Shown: positions 1-8,518 of the stretch, in pieces
How the letters are laid out: every line of letters begins with the position of its first letter
Numbering within the stretch: the stretch's first letter is position 1
Assembly (NCBI RefSeq): GCF_900162615.1
Contig: NZ_FUFN01000010.1
Coordinates: 86,887 to 130,147 of the forward strand
From: Virgibacillus proomii
GTDB lineage: Bacteria > Bacillota > Bacilli > Bacillales > Amphibacillaceae
Reading direction: 5' to 3'
DNA length: 43,261 nt
The notes under the pieces: generated by a model
Database searches by the model: none
The model's input: only the letters and a program-made list of their open reading frames with translations
What the model was told of the DNA's origin: nothing
Position numbers and translations under genes: made by a program

Positions 1-300
1 TTGGTGCCTAGATGCCTTTCGGAAGGACAGTATTATCATCCGGGACCTGAGCATACAAAATTCGGAATAGAACTGCCAAAAGAAGAAATGAGCACTGAGG
101 GCACAGATTTAGTCCCGGATAAACGGTCGTTATTAAATACAGAGGCTCATATAAAAGGTACACTGATTGGCTCTAGTGAGACGTTTATTATTGAGGATTC
201 AGAACTGCAAATTGGAAAAGTAGGTTACATTTATTTTGTAGATTGGGATCAGAATCGAGAAAGAAATAGACAATGCAAAGTGCAAGTTCTTGGGGAATAA
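1..300 (+). CDS. Unrecognised protein, C-terminal part only
   Basis: The frame is open from the first base of the window and stops with TAA at 298-300, so this is probably the last 99 residues of a longer protein; the TTG at position 1 need not be a start. The visible part is soluble and acidic, with no membrane segment. Its last 50 residues look like alternating beta strands (GTLIGSSETFIIED, then GYIYFVDWD), which suggests a small C-terminal beta domain. I do not recognise the family. It lies 42 bp upstream of a class II aldolase on the same strand and is probably in one operon with it, so a role in sugar metabolism is possible, but that is inferred from position only. Confidence 0.5.
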   Translation: MVPRCLSEGQYYHPGPEHTKFGIELPKEEMSTEGTDLVPDKRSLLNTEAHIKGTLIGSSETFIIEDSELQIGKVGYIYFVDWDQNRERNRQCKVQVLGE

Positions 301-342
301 TGAACCAAACCTTGAAACTTCAATCAAAGGAGAGCGGGCTTA

Positions 343-1182
343 ATGCTAGTTACGTTAAAAGAAATTTTGGAGATCGCGGAAAAAAGAGATTGTGGAGTTG
401 CAGCAATAAATACACCCACATTTGAAAGTCTAGTTGCTGCCATAAGGGTAGCCGAAAAAAATAATGCTCCGATAATTATTCAACATGCACAAAGCCATGA
501 ATATATTAACCAAATAGAAATGATCGGACCAGCTATGATTGCCTTGGCCAAAAATGCAAGTATACCGGTATGTGCACATGTTGATCATGGTGAATCCATA
601 GAGTATCTGGAGAAAGGTTTAAAGCTTGGATTTACATCCATCATGTATGACGGATCGAGACTAACATATGAGGAGAATGTTAAAAACACGAAAAAGGCGG
701 TAGAACTAGCTCATAAATTTGGTGCAAGCGTGGAAGGCGAACTAGGTATGATGGCAGGAAATGAGCTGGGGGAAGATTCACCAGATGATAACGAAGAAAG
801 TTATTATACGGACCCACAATTAGCCCATCAATTTGTAAAAGAGACAAATATAGACGCATTGGCAGCTTCTTTTGGTACAGTTCATGGATTTTATAAAAGG
901 CAACCAAAATTAGATTATGAATTAATAAAGGAGATTGCTGAACTAACAAAATTACCATTGGTCATGCATGGGGGCTCAGGCCTAAGCCCGGAAGAATATA
1001 AACGATCGATTAAAAACGGCATAAGAAAAATTAATTATTATACGTACGGCGCTAAAGCTGGTGCAGATGCCACTAAGGACTTTATCAAGAATAATAAGGC
1101 AGTTTTATTTTCTGAAATATCACGTGTGGCACAAGATGCTATGGAAAAGGATTTTCAACACATCATAGATATTTTTTATTAA
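343..1182 (+). CDS. Class II fructose/tagatose-bisphosphate aldolase family protein
   Basis: A 279-residue zinc-dependent class II aldolase of the FbaA/GatY/KbaY type. These enzymes cleave a ketose 1,6-bisphosphate (or similar ketose phosphate) to DHAP and an aldehyde in the cytosol. Family motifs are present in order: HVDHG (79-83, general acid Asp and first zinc His), MYDGS (101-105), EGELG (131-135), FGTVHG with zinc His181, MHGGSG with zinc His209, and KINYYT, which corresponds to the phosphate-binding NIDTD-like motif. The ATG at 343 follows a good ribosome site (AAAGGAGA, 326-333). It sits just behind the truncated gene at 1-300. The substrate cannot be read from the sequence; NYYT in place of NIDT and the operon setting make a specialised sugar more likely than central glycolysis. 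Confidence 0.88.
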   Translation: MLVTLKEILEIAEKRDCGVAAINTPTFESLVAAIRVAEKNNAPIIIQHAQSHEYINQIEMIGPAMIALAKNASIPVCAHVDHGESIEYLEKGLKLGFTSIMYDGSRLTYEENVKNTKKAVELAHKFGASVEGELGMMAGNELGEDSPDDNEESYYTDPQLAHQFVKETNIDALAASFGTVHGFYKRQPKLDYELIKEIAELTKLPLVMHGGSGLSPEEYKRSIKNGIRKINYYTYGAKAGADATKDFIKNNKAVLFSEISRVAQDAMEKDFQHIIDIFY

Positions 1183-1403
1183 GTCATCGTAAAAGTGTGT
1201 CCTGAAGAGTTTCTTGTACGGAAAACATGGGGAATTTATGCTTTGTAAGAGATGAGGAAAATCTCTTTGAATCGGTATTTGGGTACAGGTTTCAAGCTGC
1301 CTTGAATGAGAAAGCATCGCAGTCACAATCGCACCACTATAAATTTGGAATGGTACGTAAAGAATAATGATTTTTAAAAAAGGAAAATAGCTCAAAAAGG
1401 TGA

Positions 1404-1451
1404 AAATGACGCCCCAAAGAATGTTAAATCAGCATTCTTGGGACGTCATTT
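1404..1451 (-). terminator. Probable terminator of the gluconate operon
   Basis: Nearly perfect hairpin: AAATGACG...GAATG at 1404-1423 pairs with CATTC...CGTCATTT at 1433-1451, with one G-U pair and one bulged A. Read on the minus strand the stem is followed by TTTTCACCTTTTT, so it best serves the minus-strand gnt operon, about 60 bp beyond the gntZ remnant. On the plus strand the downstream T-run is weak, but it could also stop readthrough from the aldolase gene. The 220 bp between the aldolase and this hairpin holds no gene I can support. Confidence 0.6.
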
Positions 1452-1511
1452 AGATGCTAATTAGTCAAAGTCGGACTTTTTAGTAACCCAACTTAGCGAT
1501 CATTTTGCCTC

Positions 1512-1706
1512 CTAATCTGTGTAAAAAATTCCTTTTTTATCGACACGTTTGTACGTATGGGTGCCAAAATAATCGCTTTGTGCTTGAATAAGTTTCGCTA
1601 GTTGGAGAGCGTAGCTGTCATAAAAGGATAGTGATGAGCTAAAGCATAGTAAGGGTAAACGGTTTTCCATACTTTTTATAGTAACTAGCCTTAAAGCTTC
1701 TTCATG
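1512..1706 (-). pseudogene. gntZ: gntZ/gnd remnant (C-terminal tail of 6-phosphogluconate dehydrogenase)
   Basis: On the minus strand, from 1706 down to the TAG at 1512-1514, a 64-codon open frame reads as the C-terminal end of decarboxylating 6-phosphogluconate dehydrogenase. Recognisable pieces in order are PLLCFSSSLSFYDSY, LAKLIQAQSDYFGTHTY and KRVDKKGIFYTD, matching the family's CFSSAL.YFDSYR, LIQAQRDYFGAHTY and .R.DKEGIFHTEW. An in-frame TAA at 1707-1709 closes the frame upstream. Just beyond it (about 1714-1770) a possible further degraded piece (ELINRIQ) may belong to the same gene. There is no start and about 85% of the enzyme is missing. It lies exactly where gntZ stands in the B. 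subtilis gntRKPZ operon, so it is a decayed operon member. Confidence 0.85.
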
Positions 1707-1875
1707 TTATTAGCCTTGAGAGTGCATGTAATACATGTATTAAGTTTGGATTCGATTTATAAGCTCCACTTCACTATTATGTATCCTATTTTTTGCTAGA
1801 CTTGATCCCATAACTCTCCAAAAATGCCGATTGTATTTTTCAATGTATGCAAATCATTGCAAGTTTGAGTATTAG

Positions 1876-3243
1876 TTAAACAAAAATACTTAAAAGCAAG
1901 ATAAATCCAAGACCTAAAATAGAGATAATCGTTTCTAGTAATGTCCAAGTTGAAAATGTTTCTTTCATTGTTAAACCAAAGAATTCTTTAAACATCCAGA
2001 AACCAGCATCATTAACATGGGAGGCAATAAGACTTCCTGCACCAGTAGAAAGAACCATCAAAGCAAGATTAACATCAGACCCTTGCATTAATGGGATAAC
2101 TAAACCAGCGGTTGTTAATGCAGCAACAGTTGCTGAGCCCAATGCAATCCTTAAAACAGCGGCAATCATCCAAGCTAATAGGATTGGTGAAATGCTACTA
2201 TCTGAAAAAATGTTGGCGACAGCATCTCCTACTCCCCCATCAATTAAAACCTGCTTAAATACACCGCCCCCACCAATGATAAGGAGCATCATACCGATAG
2301 AACGAATCGATTCCTCAGCTGAATTCATAACTTGTTTCATTGGAATACGTCTCGCAATTCCCATCGTATATACCGCAATCAAAACGGAGATTAGTAGAGC
2401 TGTTGTAGGTTCACCGATTAATTGGATGATATCAAAAAGGATATTGTCCGAAAGTTTCCATATATCTTGTAAGAGCTGGATGATTGTTGCTATTGCCATT
2501 AAAATGACTGGAAATAAAGCCGTCATTACACTGATACCAAAACCAGGTGTTTCCTCTAGTTTAAAATCCTTAACTTCGCCTACAGAATCAACACTTCCAG
2601 TTTTTAAAAAAGCATCTGGGACTAACTTTTTCGCTAAGCTAGTAAATAAAGGACCAGCAATCATTACAGTAGGAATTGCAATGATAAGTCCATATAATAA
2701 AACCATTCCAATATTTGCTTCATACTGCTGGGCAATGACAGTTGGTCCTGGATGTGGTGGTAAGAAACCGTGAGTGACTGATAACGAAGCAGCCATTGGT
2801 ATACCTAAATATAAAATAGACACTCTTAATTGCTTGGCAATTTGATAAATAATTGGAATAAGTAAAACGAGTCCGACCTCAAAAAACAAAGCAATACCAA
2901 TAATAAATGAGGCAATGACAACAGCCCATGAAATATTCTTTTCACCGAATCTATGAATCAATGTCATTGCTATTCGCTGAGCACCACCAGCATCTGAAAC
3001 TAATTTTCCTAAAATAGCGCCAAAACCAAAAATTAATGCAATACTGCCCAATGTCCCCCCCATACCAGCTTTAATTGAAGATACAATTTCATTAAGTGGC
3101 ATGCCTAAAGCTAAAGCAACTAAAAATGCTACGACTACTAATGAAATAAAGGTGTTCAAATGTAACTTCATAATTAAAAACAATAAGACAATGACTCCTA
3201 AGGCAACAATAAGTAAAGGGAATAAGTTATCTGTAAATGACAT
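1876..3243 (-). CDS. gntP: Gluconate:H+ symporter GntP
   Basis: A 455-residue polytopic membrane protein of the GntP permease family, with about 12 hydrophobic segments across its whole length. It imports gluconate with protons through the cell membrane. Family signatures include HGFLPPHPGPT in the middle, which is the hallmark of the family, the early segment GAILGKLVSDAGGAQRIA, and SLIASHVNDAGFWMFKEF near the end. The length is normal. The start is preceded on the minus strand by TTGGAG. It is the third gene of gntR-gntK-gntP; unusually, a 214-bp gap containing a structured repeat separates it from gntK. Regulation by GntR and catabolite control is expected from the shared promoter at 5778-5806, provided that transcripts read through the repeat. 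Confidence 0.93.
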   Translation of the reverse strand: MSFTDNLFPLLIVALGVIVLLFLIMKLHLNTFISLVVVAFLVALALGMPLNEIVSSIKAGMGGTLGSIALIFGFGAILGKLVSDAGGAQRIAMTLIHRFGEKNISWAVVIASFIIGIALFFEVGLVLLIPIIYQIAKQLRVSILYLGIPMAASLSVTHGFLPPHPGPTVIAQQYEANIGMVLLYGLIIAIPTVMIAGPLFTSLAKKLVPDAFLKTGSVDSVGEVKDFKLEETPGFGISVMTALFPVILMAIATIIQLLQDIWKLSDNILFDIIQLIGEPTTALLISVLIAVYTMGIARRIPMKQVMNSAEESIRSIGMMLLIIGGGGVFKQVLIDGGVGDAVANIFSDSSISPILLAWMIAAVLRIALGSATVAALTTAGLVIPLMQGSDVNLALMVLSTGAGSLIASHVNDAGFWMFKEFFGLTMKETFSTWTLLETIISILGLGFILLLSIFV

Positions 3244-3289
3244 AGGATTTGTGCTCCAATCTATTTTTTAGTTGAACGATTGCTACAAG

Positions 3290-3462
3290 GTTAATTGCAT
3301 TTATCCCGCATTAAGGTGCCGTAAGATTCCCACATTAAGATCTTGAGTGATACAAAGGGTCTAAGCGGTAGTTAACGGCACCTAAATGCCCGAGCCCCCT
3401 GAGGTACTAACATTCAGTAGGAGATGGAAGAAAACTCCTACTGAATGAAGTTTCACTTTATT
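3290..3462 (+). repeat. Structured intergenic repeat, copy 1 (full length)
   Basis: Full-length copy of the repeat family found across this window. An outer stem pairs AAGGTGCCGT (3313-3322) with ACGGCACCT (3375-3383), extended by GCATT/AATGC. A second, perfect 13-bp hairpin pairs CATTCAGTAGGAG (3411-3423) with CTCCTACTGAATG (3435-3447) and is followed by the conserved tail AAGTTTCACTTTATT. It is more than 80% identical by eye to the copy at 34207-34373. It lies inside the gnt operon between gntK and gntP, and its conserved tail contains the gntK stop codon (TTA at 3458-3460 on the plus strand). Confidence 0.88.
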
Positions 3463-5005
3463 GTTTTTCTTTTTTTTGAAAGGCAGCGAGTTTTTGGTAT
3501 TCTGATTCTAATCGTCTTGATATGTTGATAAAAATAGGAATCAGCTCTCTGTAAACGTTTTTATTTTCGGGATTTGGTTGATGTGTATAAGTAGTACCAA
3601 TAAGATCGTTGAAGACTTCAAAAGAGTCTATTTTTTTCTCAGCATATAACCCTAAAAGACAAGCGCCTAAACATGAGGATTCATAGCTTTCGGGAATAAT
3701 AACGTCATGATCAAAAATATCAGCCATCATTTGTCGCCATACTTTAGAACGCGAGAATCCACCTGTTGCTTTAATGGAGGTGGCAGGTGTATCCATCACT
3801 TCTGTTAAAGCTAAGAACACCGTATATAAGTTAAAAATAACGCCTTCTAGAGCAGCCCGAATCATATGCTCCTTTTTATGATTTAAAGTGAGTCCAATAA
3901 AAGAACCTCGAACATCTGAATCCCATAGAGGTGCTCTTTCACCCGTTAAATAGGGGTGGAACAGAAGTCCATTGGCACCAGGATTAACGCGTTCTGCAAT
4001 TCGAGTTAAAACGTCATATGGGTCAATTCCTAGACGCTTTGCAGTTTCAATTTCACTTGCTGCAAGTTCATCACGTATCCAGCGTAACACCAAACCCCCA
4101 TTGTTTACTGGACCACCAATAACCCAATGATCCTCTGTTAAGGCGTAACAAAAGATTCGCCCTTTTGAATCTGTTCTTGGTTGAGGGATAACAGTCCGGA
4201 TGGCACCACTTGTTCCTATCGTGACAGCAACGTCCCCCTCTTTTATCGCGTTTACTCCAATATTTGAGAGTACACCGTCACTAGCTCCTATGACAAAGCG
4301 TGTGTTTTCCAAAATCCCCATTTCTTGGGCAAATTCAAGATGGCAACCTGTAAATGATTCTTTTGTTGAAACGAGACGTGATAATTTTTCTTCTGTAATA
4401 TTCGCAATTTCTAGGGCGCTCTCTTCCCATGCCAATAATTGAAGATTCATCAATCCCATAGCGGAGGCTATTGAGTAGTCAACAACATATTCATTGAAAA
4501 ATTTGTAAAAAACGTATTCTTTAATACCGATGTACTTTTTGGTTTTTCGCGCAATATTTGGTTTTTCATGTTCCATCCAAGCTATTTTACAAAGTGGGGA
4601 CATAGGGTGGATGGGCGTCCCTGTTTTTAAATAAATCTCGTGTCCATTATGTTTATCTTTTATTTTTTTAGCCCATTCAGAGCTTCTATTATCAGCCCAA
4701 GTGATACAGCGAGTTAATGGCTTGTCCTTTTCATCTATTGCAATAACACTGTGCATCGCACTGCTAAAAGAGATAAAGGATAAATCCTTAGGGTCTATTT
4801 GTGAATGTTGCATTACATTGGTAATGGATAGAAGAACTGCTTGGAATATTTCTTCAGGGTCTTGTTCCGCGGTTGAAACATCAGGCGTGTATAACTCATA
4901 GCCGTTGTTGTCCTGGCTTATAATTTCACCCGTTTCACGAAAAAGAACCGCTTTTGTACTAGTCGTTCCTATATCTACGCCAATCATATATTTATTACGA
5001 TCCAT
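3458..5005 (-). CDS. gntK: Gluconokinase
   Basis: A 515-residue FGGY-family carbohydrate kinase that phosphorylates gluconate to 6-phosphogluconate in the cytosol. The N-terminal phosphate loop reads MIGVDIGTTSTKAVLF. The substrate region includes CITWADNRS and PLCKIAWM; the second half has GASDG and VTIGTSGAIR, then LTGERAPLWDSDVRGSF (an FGGY signature) and the ATP-site motif ATGGFSRSKVWRQ. Length matches gluconokinases (about 513). Its ATG overlaps the end of gntR by 11 bp, with GAGGGA as ribosome site inside gntR, so the two are translationally coupled. The stop codon falls in the conserved tail of the adjacent repeat, so the last residues (QKKEKQ) may have been remodelled when the repeat arrived. 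Assigned to gluconate rather than xylulose or glycerol because of the neighbouring gntP and GntR operator. Confidence 0.93.
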   Translation of the reverse strand: MDRNKYMIGVDIGTTSTKAVLFRETGEIISQDNNGYELYTPDVSTAEQDPEEIFQAVLLSITNVMQHSQIDPKDLSFISFSSAMHSVIAIDEKDKPLTRCITWADNRSSEWAKKIKDKHNGHEIYLKTGTPIHPMSPLCKIAWMEHEKPNIARKTKKYIGIKEYVFYKFFNEYVVDYSIASAMGLMNLQLLAWEESALEIANITEEKLSRLVSTKESFTGCHLEFAQEMGILENTRFVIGASDGVLSNIGVNAIKEGDVAVTIGTSGAIRTVIPQPRTDSKGRIFCYALTEDHWVIGGPVNNGGLVLRWIRDELAASEIETAKRLGIDPYDVLTRIAERVNPGANGLLFHPYLTGERAPLWDSDVRGSFIGLTLNHKKEHMIRAALEGVIFNLYTVFLALTEVMDTPATSIKATGGFSRSKVWRQMMADIFDHDVIIPESYESSCLGACLLGLYAEKKIDSFEVFNDLIGTTYTHQPNPENKNVYRELIPIFINISRRLESEYQKLAAFQKKEKQ

Positions 5006-5723
5006 TAAATTCCCTCGCTTTTTTCATCATCTCTGGGTCAGTCCATAAATCTTCTGCTTTGTTTTGAACATCATGAAAGTTTTTAAAAAAAGCTTCTTTG
5101 ATAAGCGTTTTTTCTTTCTGTGCCAGGGCTTCAATAATAAGTTCGTGATTTTTAAGAATACGATTAAAGTCTTGATAGTTTACTTGGCTTCTATATCGCA
5201 TCGATAAAATAATCAGACACTCCATGACAGGTCTTAAATGTGTCCATACCATCATAATTTGCCTATGATGAATAGATTTAATAATGGTTTCATGAAATTC
5301 TATATCTTTTAAAGAAAATTCATCAATATCTTTATACTTTATCGCTATTTTCATCATTTCCAGAATTTTATTTAGTTCGTTTAGTAATGCATCGTTTTCT
5401 GAATTTAATAAACGCTGAACAACAAAGGATTCAATCATTAATCGAATATCATAAATTTCTTCAATATCCGTTTCTGAAATGCCAATCACTGTTGCTCCCA
5501 TTCTTTCTAAGCGAATTAACTGTTCTTTTTCTAACACTTTTAGGGCCTCCCTTACAGGGGATCTACTTACTTGATATTCTTTTGCTAATTGATTTTCTGA
5601 TAAAACGGTTTCTTTTTGGATATCTTGAGAAATAATTCTCATTCTTAATTCGGTAACGAGTCGCTCTCCCATTGATGAAGAAAAAGCTAAGCCTTTTTCA
5701 GGGTAGAATTTTTTAGATGTCAT
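4995..5723 (-). CDS. gntR: Gluconate operon repressor GntR (GntR/FadR-type)
   Basis: A 242-residue transcription factor. The N-terminal winged helix-turn-helix contains LSENQLAKEYQVSRSPVREA, typical of the GntR superfamily; the rest is an all-helical FCD ligand domain (IYDIRLMIES, EFHETIIKSIHH), the FadR-type arrangement that binds an acid effector, here probably gluconate. I start it at the ATG at 5723 (MTSKKFYPEKG), because AGGAGGAGAG lies just upstream; a longer frame from a TTG at 5756 has no such site and would begin close to the operator. It is the first gene of the operon and overlaps gntK. A perfect 18-bp palindrome identical to the B. subtilis GntR operator as I remember it lies 39 bp upstream of the start, so it should repress its own operon. 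Confidence 0.93.
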   Translation of the reverse strand: MTSKKFYPEKGLAFSSSMGERLVTELRMRIISQDIQKETVLSENQLAKEYQVSRSPVREALKVLEKEQLIRLERMGATVIGISETDIEEIYDIRLMIESFVVQRLLNSENDALLNELNKILEMMKIAIKYKDIDEFSLKDIEFHETIIKSIHHRQIMMVWTHLRPVMECLIILSMRYRSQVNYQDFNRILKNHELIIEALAQKEKTLIKEAFFKNFHDVQNKAEDLWTDPEMMKKAREFNGS

Positions 5724-5761
5724 ATCTCTCCTCCTATTTACAGCTAAAACAATCAAATTGA

Positions 5762-5779
5762 ATACTTGTATACAAGTAT
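5762..5779. promoter_or_regulatory. GntR operator
   Basis: Perfect 18-bp palindrome ATACTTGTATACAAGTAT, which is the GntR operator sequence I recall from the B. subtilis gnt operon. It begins in the -10 box of the minus-strand promoter and extends downstream over the expected transcription start, so bound repressor would block RNA polymerase. Confidence 0.9.
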
Positions 5780-5806
5780 AATATCACAGGGAAACAACTT
5801 TGTAAA
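5778..5806 (-). promoter_or_regulatory. Promoter of the gntRKP operon (SigA type)
   Basis: On the minus strand TTTACA (5801-5806) and TATTAT (5778-5783) are separated by exactly 17 bp, directly upstream of gntR. The -10 box overlaps the GntR operator by two bases. Confidence 0.82.
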
Positions 5807-5814
5807 CGGATTCA
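5801..5814. promoter_or_regulatory. Probable cre site (CcpA)
   Basis: TGTAAACGGATTCA matches the cre consensus TGWNANCGNTNWCA at all but one specified position and overlaps the -35 box. Catabolite repression of gluconate genes by CcpA is established in B. subtilis; the assignment here rests on the motif and its position. Confidence 0.6.
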
Positions 5815-6940
5815 CAAATGACTCTTTTGAGATTATTGTAAAATTGTTGTACCTTTTAAGAATTTGCTATACTTTATTTTAAATTGGCTAAATAGCTGTG
5901 GAGAGTAATGACGGCAGTGTGAGTGGGTAGTCAAATGATTGATATATGGTATTGAACATTATTATTATTTTATTTATTGCCGGTTTTATAGGGGGGGAAT
6001 TTATCGAGTGATTTGCTCTTCTTTATTTACGGATTTGTTTTTTTGTACCATGAGCTTTACCACTATTTTATTCCCTAGGTAGAAATGTGAAATTTTAGGG
6101 TTAAAATATTTCAACAAAATAAATCATCTAAGAGGTTCGGATCTAGCTATGATAAACACAATATCTAACAAAATTTATTTGACCAACAAATAATTCTTTA
6201 CGATTAGATTGGACAGCCTCTCCAATCTAATCGTAAAGGAATAAGTCACAGTTAAAATACACAAATGGTTAGCACCAAACTTTTAAAATAAATTACTAAT
6301 TTGAATAAAGATAATATACAAAGAAACTAACATTAGAAGCTTTTATCAAATAATTCTTGTATAAAGTTTAAAAAAAATGGACAGGTTCACCTTTATGAAG
6401 TTGACTCTAATAAGAATTGGGGGCTGAATTGATAGAGTATACTTTTTCCTTCTTTTATACAACGCTAGTTAGGCGGTATAGCTTATTGACCTGACTATTT
6501 ATTATTGATTGAAACAACCTCTACTACCAATTGTTGTCCTGGTGGATAACATTACATAAATTGGCAGAAAAAGAGACATTTTTCATCTTTATAATAATAT
6601 GTGGGATAACGATCTTCACCTTGATTACGTTGTGGATAGAAGCGAATACAATCATATCATCGGACAAACAGATGAACATGGCAAATGGTTTAGTTGGAAT
6701 TTAGCTTGAACTAATCGATGACGAAAGATAATTCCAAGAGTTATCGTTGATGGCATGATAAAAGTTATTTAAAAATGCTTTATGACTATGTTGCGATAGT
6801 TTCATCAATTATCGTAAAAAGGGCTTTATTATACCGCTGATTAATTTTTAGCGTCTGACAATTTTTTTGCCTCTTGAGCTATTTTTCTTCTTCTTGTTTA
6901 TACCTTCTTGTGGTAAGATAAGACAACAGGAGGTAGAATA
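5815..6940. other. Long intergenic region without a supported gene
   Basis: About 1.1 kb of AT-rich DNA with stops in all frames. The only structured item is the perfect inverted repeat at 6196-6238, listed separately. A 36-codon frame at 6599-6709 (begins MWDNDLHLDY, contains IIGQTDEHGKWFSWN) looks protein-like but has no ribosome site and may be a gene fragment. A strong ribosome site (AGGAGG, 6930-6935) belongs to the next gene. Confidence 0.55.
6196..6238. repeat. Perfect 18-bp inverted repeat
   Basis: CTTTACGATTAGATTGGA at 6196-6213 is exactly complementary to 6221-6238, with a 7-base loop. Neither side has a T-run, so it is not a standard terminator. No gene is nearby on either side within 470 bp. 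Confidence 0.75.
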
Positions 6941-7870
6941 ATGCAATCATTCGTCAAATTCAGTCATTTTATTGGGAAAACTTTTGCCCTTTGGGTACTT
7001 CTTGTGGCAGTTGTCGCATTTCTCATCCCAGAGCAATTTTTATGGATTAGCAAGTACATATCCATTCTGCTTGGGATTGTCATGTTTGGTATGGGGATGA
7101 CATTGTCTTTAGCAGACTTCAGTGAAGTAGTTCGACATCCAAAGAGTGTAGTTATTGGTGTTGTTTCACAATTTTTATTAATGCCACTCATCGCGTACGG
7201 TTTAGCAAAAGGTTTAAACTTGCCGCCTGAAATTGCGATTGGTGTCATTCTTGTTGGTGCATGTCCAGGTGGGACTGCTTCTAATGTCATGACATTTCTG
7301 GCAAAGGGTAATACAGCGCTTTCCGTAGCTATTACAACTGTATCGACATTACTTGCTCCCTTGTTGACGCCTGCTATTATCTATTTCTTGGCAAGGGAAT
7401 GGCTGGAAGTGTCGGCATCTAGTATGTTCATGTCTGTTATAAAAATTGTTTTGTTGCCAATTATTCTTGGTTTAATTGTCCAACTATTCTTAAAAGAACA
7501 AGCGAAGAAAACGGTCGATTTGCTGCCTCTTGTTTCTGTAGTGGCTATCGTGCTTATCATGGCAGCGGTTGTCGCAGGAAGTAAAGAGAAAATTGTCGAG
7601 TCGGGCTTACTAATTTTTGCGGTCGTTATTTTACATAATGGTTTCGGGTATTTGATCGGGTTTTTCATCGCAAAACTGTTTAAGCTTCCCTATAATGATC
7701 AAAAAGCGATTTCCATTGAAGTTGGAATGCAGAACTCCGGATTAGGTGCAGCATTAGCGGCTGCTCATTTTAATCCGATTGCAGCAGTACCTAGCGCTAT
7801 TTTTAGTTTTTGGCATAATATTTCCGGCCCGTTATTAGCCACGTATTGGACGCAAAAAACGAAAAAATAA
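6941..7870 (+). CDS. Bile acid:sodium symporter family transporter (YocS-like)
   Basis: A 309-residue membrane protein of the BASS/SBF family, with nine or so hydrophobic segments. Family features are FGMGMTLSLADF near residue 50, the motif LVGACPGGTASNVMTFLAKGN around residues 105-125, and EVGMQNSGLGAALAAAHF near residue 265; the last two are the crossover segments that bind sodium in this fold. The real substrate in bacteria is usually an organic anion such as a keto acid or pantoate; it cannot be read here. The ATG at 6941 follows AGGAGG by four bases. It is monocistronic: a long gap lies upstream and a terminator immediately downstream. Confidence 0.9.
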   Translation: MQSFVKFSHFIGKTFALWVLLVAVVAFLIPEQFLWISKYISILLGIVMFGMGMTLSLADFSEVVRHPKSVVIGVVSQFLLMPLIAYGLAKGLNLPPEIAIGVILVGACPGGTASNVMTFLAKGNTALSVAITTVSTLLAPLLTPAIIYFLAREWLEVSASSMFMSVIKIVLLPIILGLIVQLFLKEQAKKTVDLLPLVSVVAIVLIMAAVVAGSKEKIVESGLLIFAVVILHNGFGYLIGFFIAKLFKLPYNDQKAISIEVGMQNSGLGAALAAAHFNPIAAVPSAIFSFWHNISGPLLATYWTQKTKK

Positions 7871-7872
7871 GT

Positions 7873-7919
7873 AAACGACCCTTGCAATAGTTCTATTCTT
7901 GCAAGGGCCGTTTAAGTTT
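7873..7919 (+). terminator. Rho-independent terminator
   Basis: AAACG and CCCTTGCAA (7873-7887) pair with TTGCAAGGG and CGTTT (7898-7913), with one internal mismatch, a loop of about ten bases and a short T-rich tail. It starts two bases after the stop codon of the transporter gene. Confidence 0.8.
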
Positions 7920-8233
7920 GAAGGGAAATTATATTGATATAATACTAGGTAAAAAATTAGATCCATAGATAACGAATGCCTTCGCTTAAGCCTTTATTGA
8001 TATAAAAAACCTTCATGATAGATACTAGCTCAGCCAAGTTTTTAAAAGGTGCTTCTAAATCTTATCAGAAATAATACATTGAGTTGTCTTGTTGTCTAGG
8101 AAAGGATTTCCGTTTCTACAAGCTATAACCTTGTTGAAAAGAGATCGCCGCCTAGCTTATGTGCTCAAGCTGAAGTAAAATTCGATTTTTTATATTTAAA
8201 AGCTTAGTATACTAAAGCCTTTTAGAGCATGTA
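7920..8233. other. Intergenic region, nothing recognised
   Basis: AT-rich, no open frame of useful length, no strong hairpin or promoter seen. Confidence 0.5.
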
Positions 8234-8518
8234 TTAATGTATAAAATTTGCCCCGAACCATAGGAAAAAGATGATCGTTACGGTATTGGCTATTAGCAGT
8301 GTAAGCGAAAGGGCTGCCATAATCTTTTTTTCTTTCCTACTGATAAAAGCTAAAAAAGTAAATAATGTGCAGGCAATGAAAGAGATAGCTATTAAAGTCA
8401 TACCAACCCTTTCGCTAATCAGACTGCTAACAATCTCTAAACATAGCATCGACATGGATAAAACTATACTAGTAATCAGCGATAAATAACTTCTCCATGA
8501 AAAATATTTGTATTCCAT
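8234..8518 (-). CDS. Small hypothetical membrane protein
   Basis: A 94-residue protein with three predicted membrane segments (about residues 11-31, 38-58 and 66-90), separated by a short basic loop SRKEKK that should face the cytosol. On the minus strand GGGGTG lies 4 bases upstream of the ATG and could serve as ribosome site. I do not recognise a family. The uniform hydrophobic pattern and clean start make it more likely real than chance, but nothing in the neighbourhood suggests a job. Confidence 0.5.
   Translation of the reverse strand: MEYKYFSWRSYLSLITSIVLSMSMLCLEIVSSLISERVGMTLIAISFIACTLFTFLAFISRKEKKIMAALSLTLLIANTVTIIFFLWFGANFIH

Noticed and set aside
1227..1367. 46-codon plus-strand frame (MGNLCFVRDEEN...) after the aldolase
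   Set aside because: No ribosome site and no recognised family; a stop lies just upstream. Could be a fragment, but chance is as likely.
2192..2773. 193-codon plus-strand frame opposite gntP
   Set aside because: Antisense shadow of the membrane-protein gene; no ribosome site and composition typical of the reverse strand of GntP.
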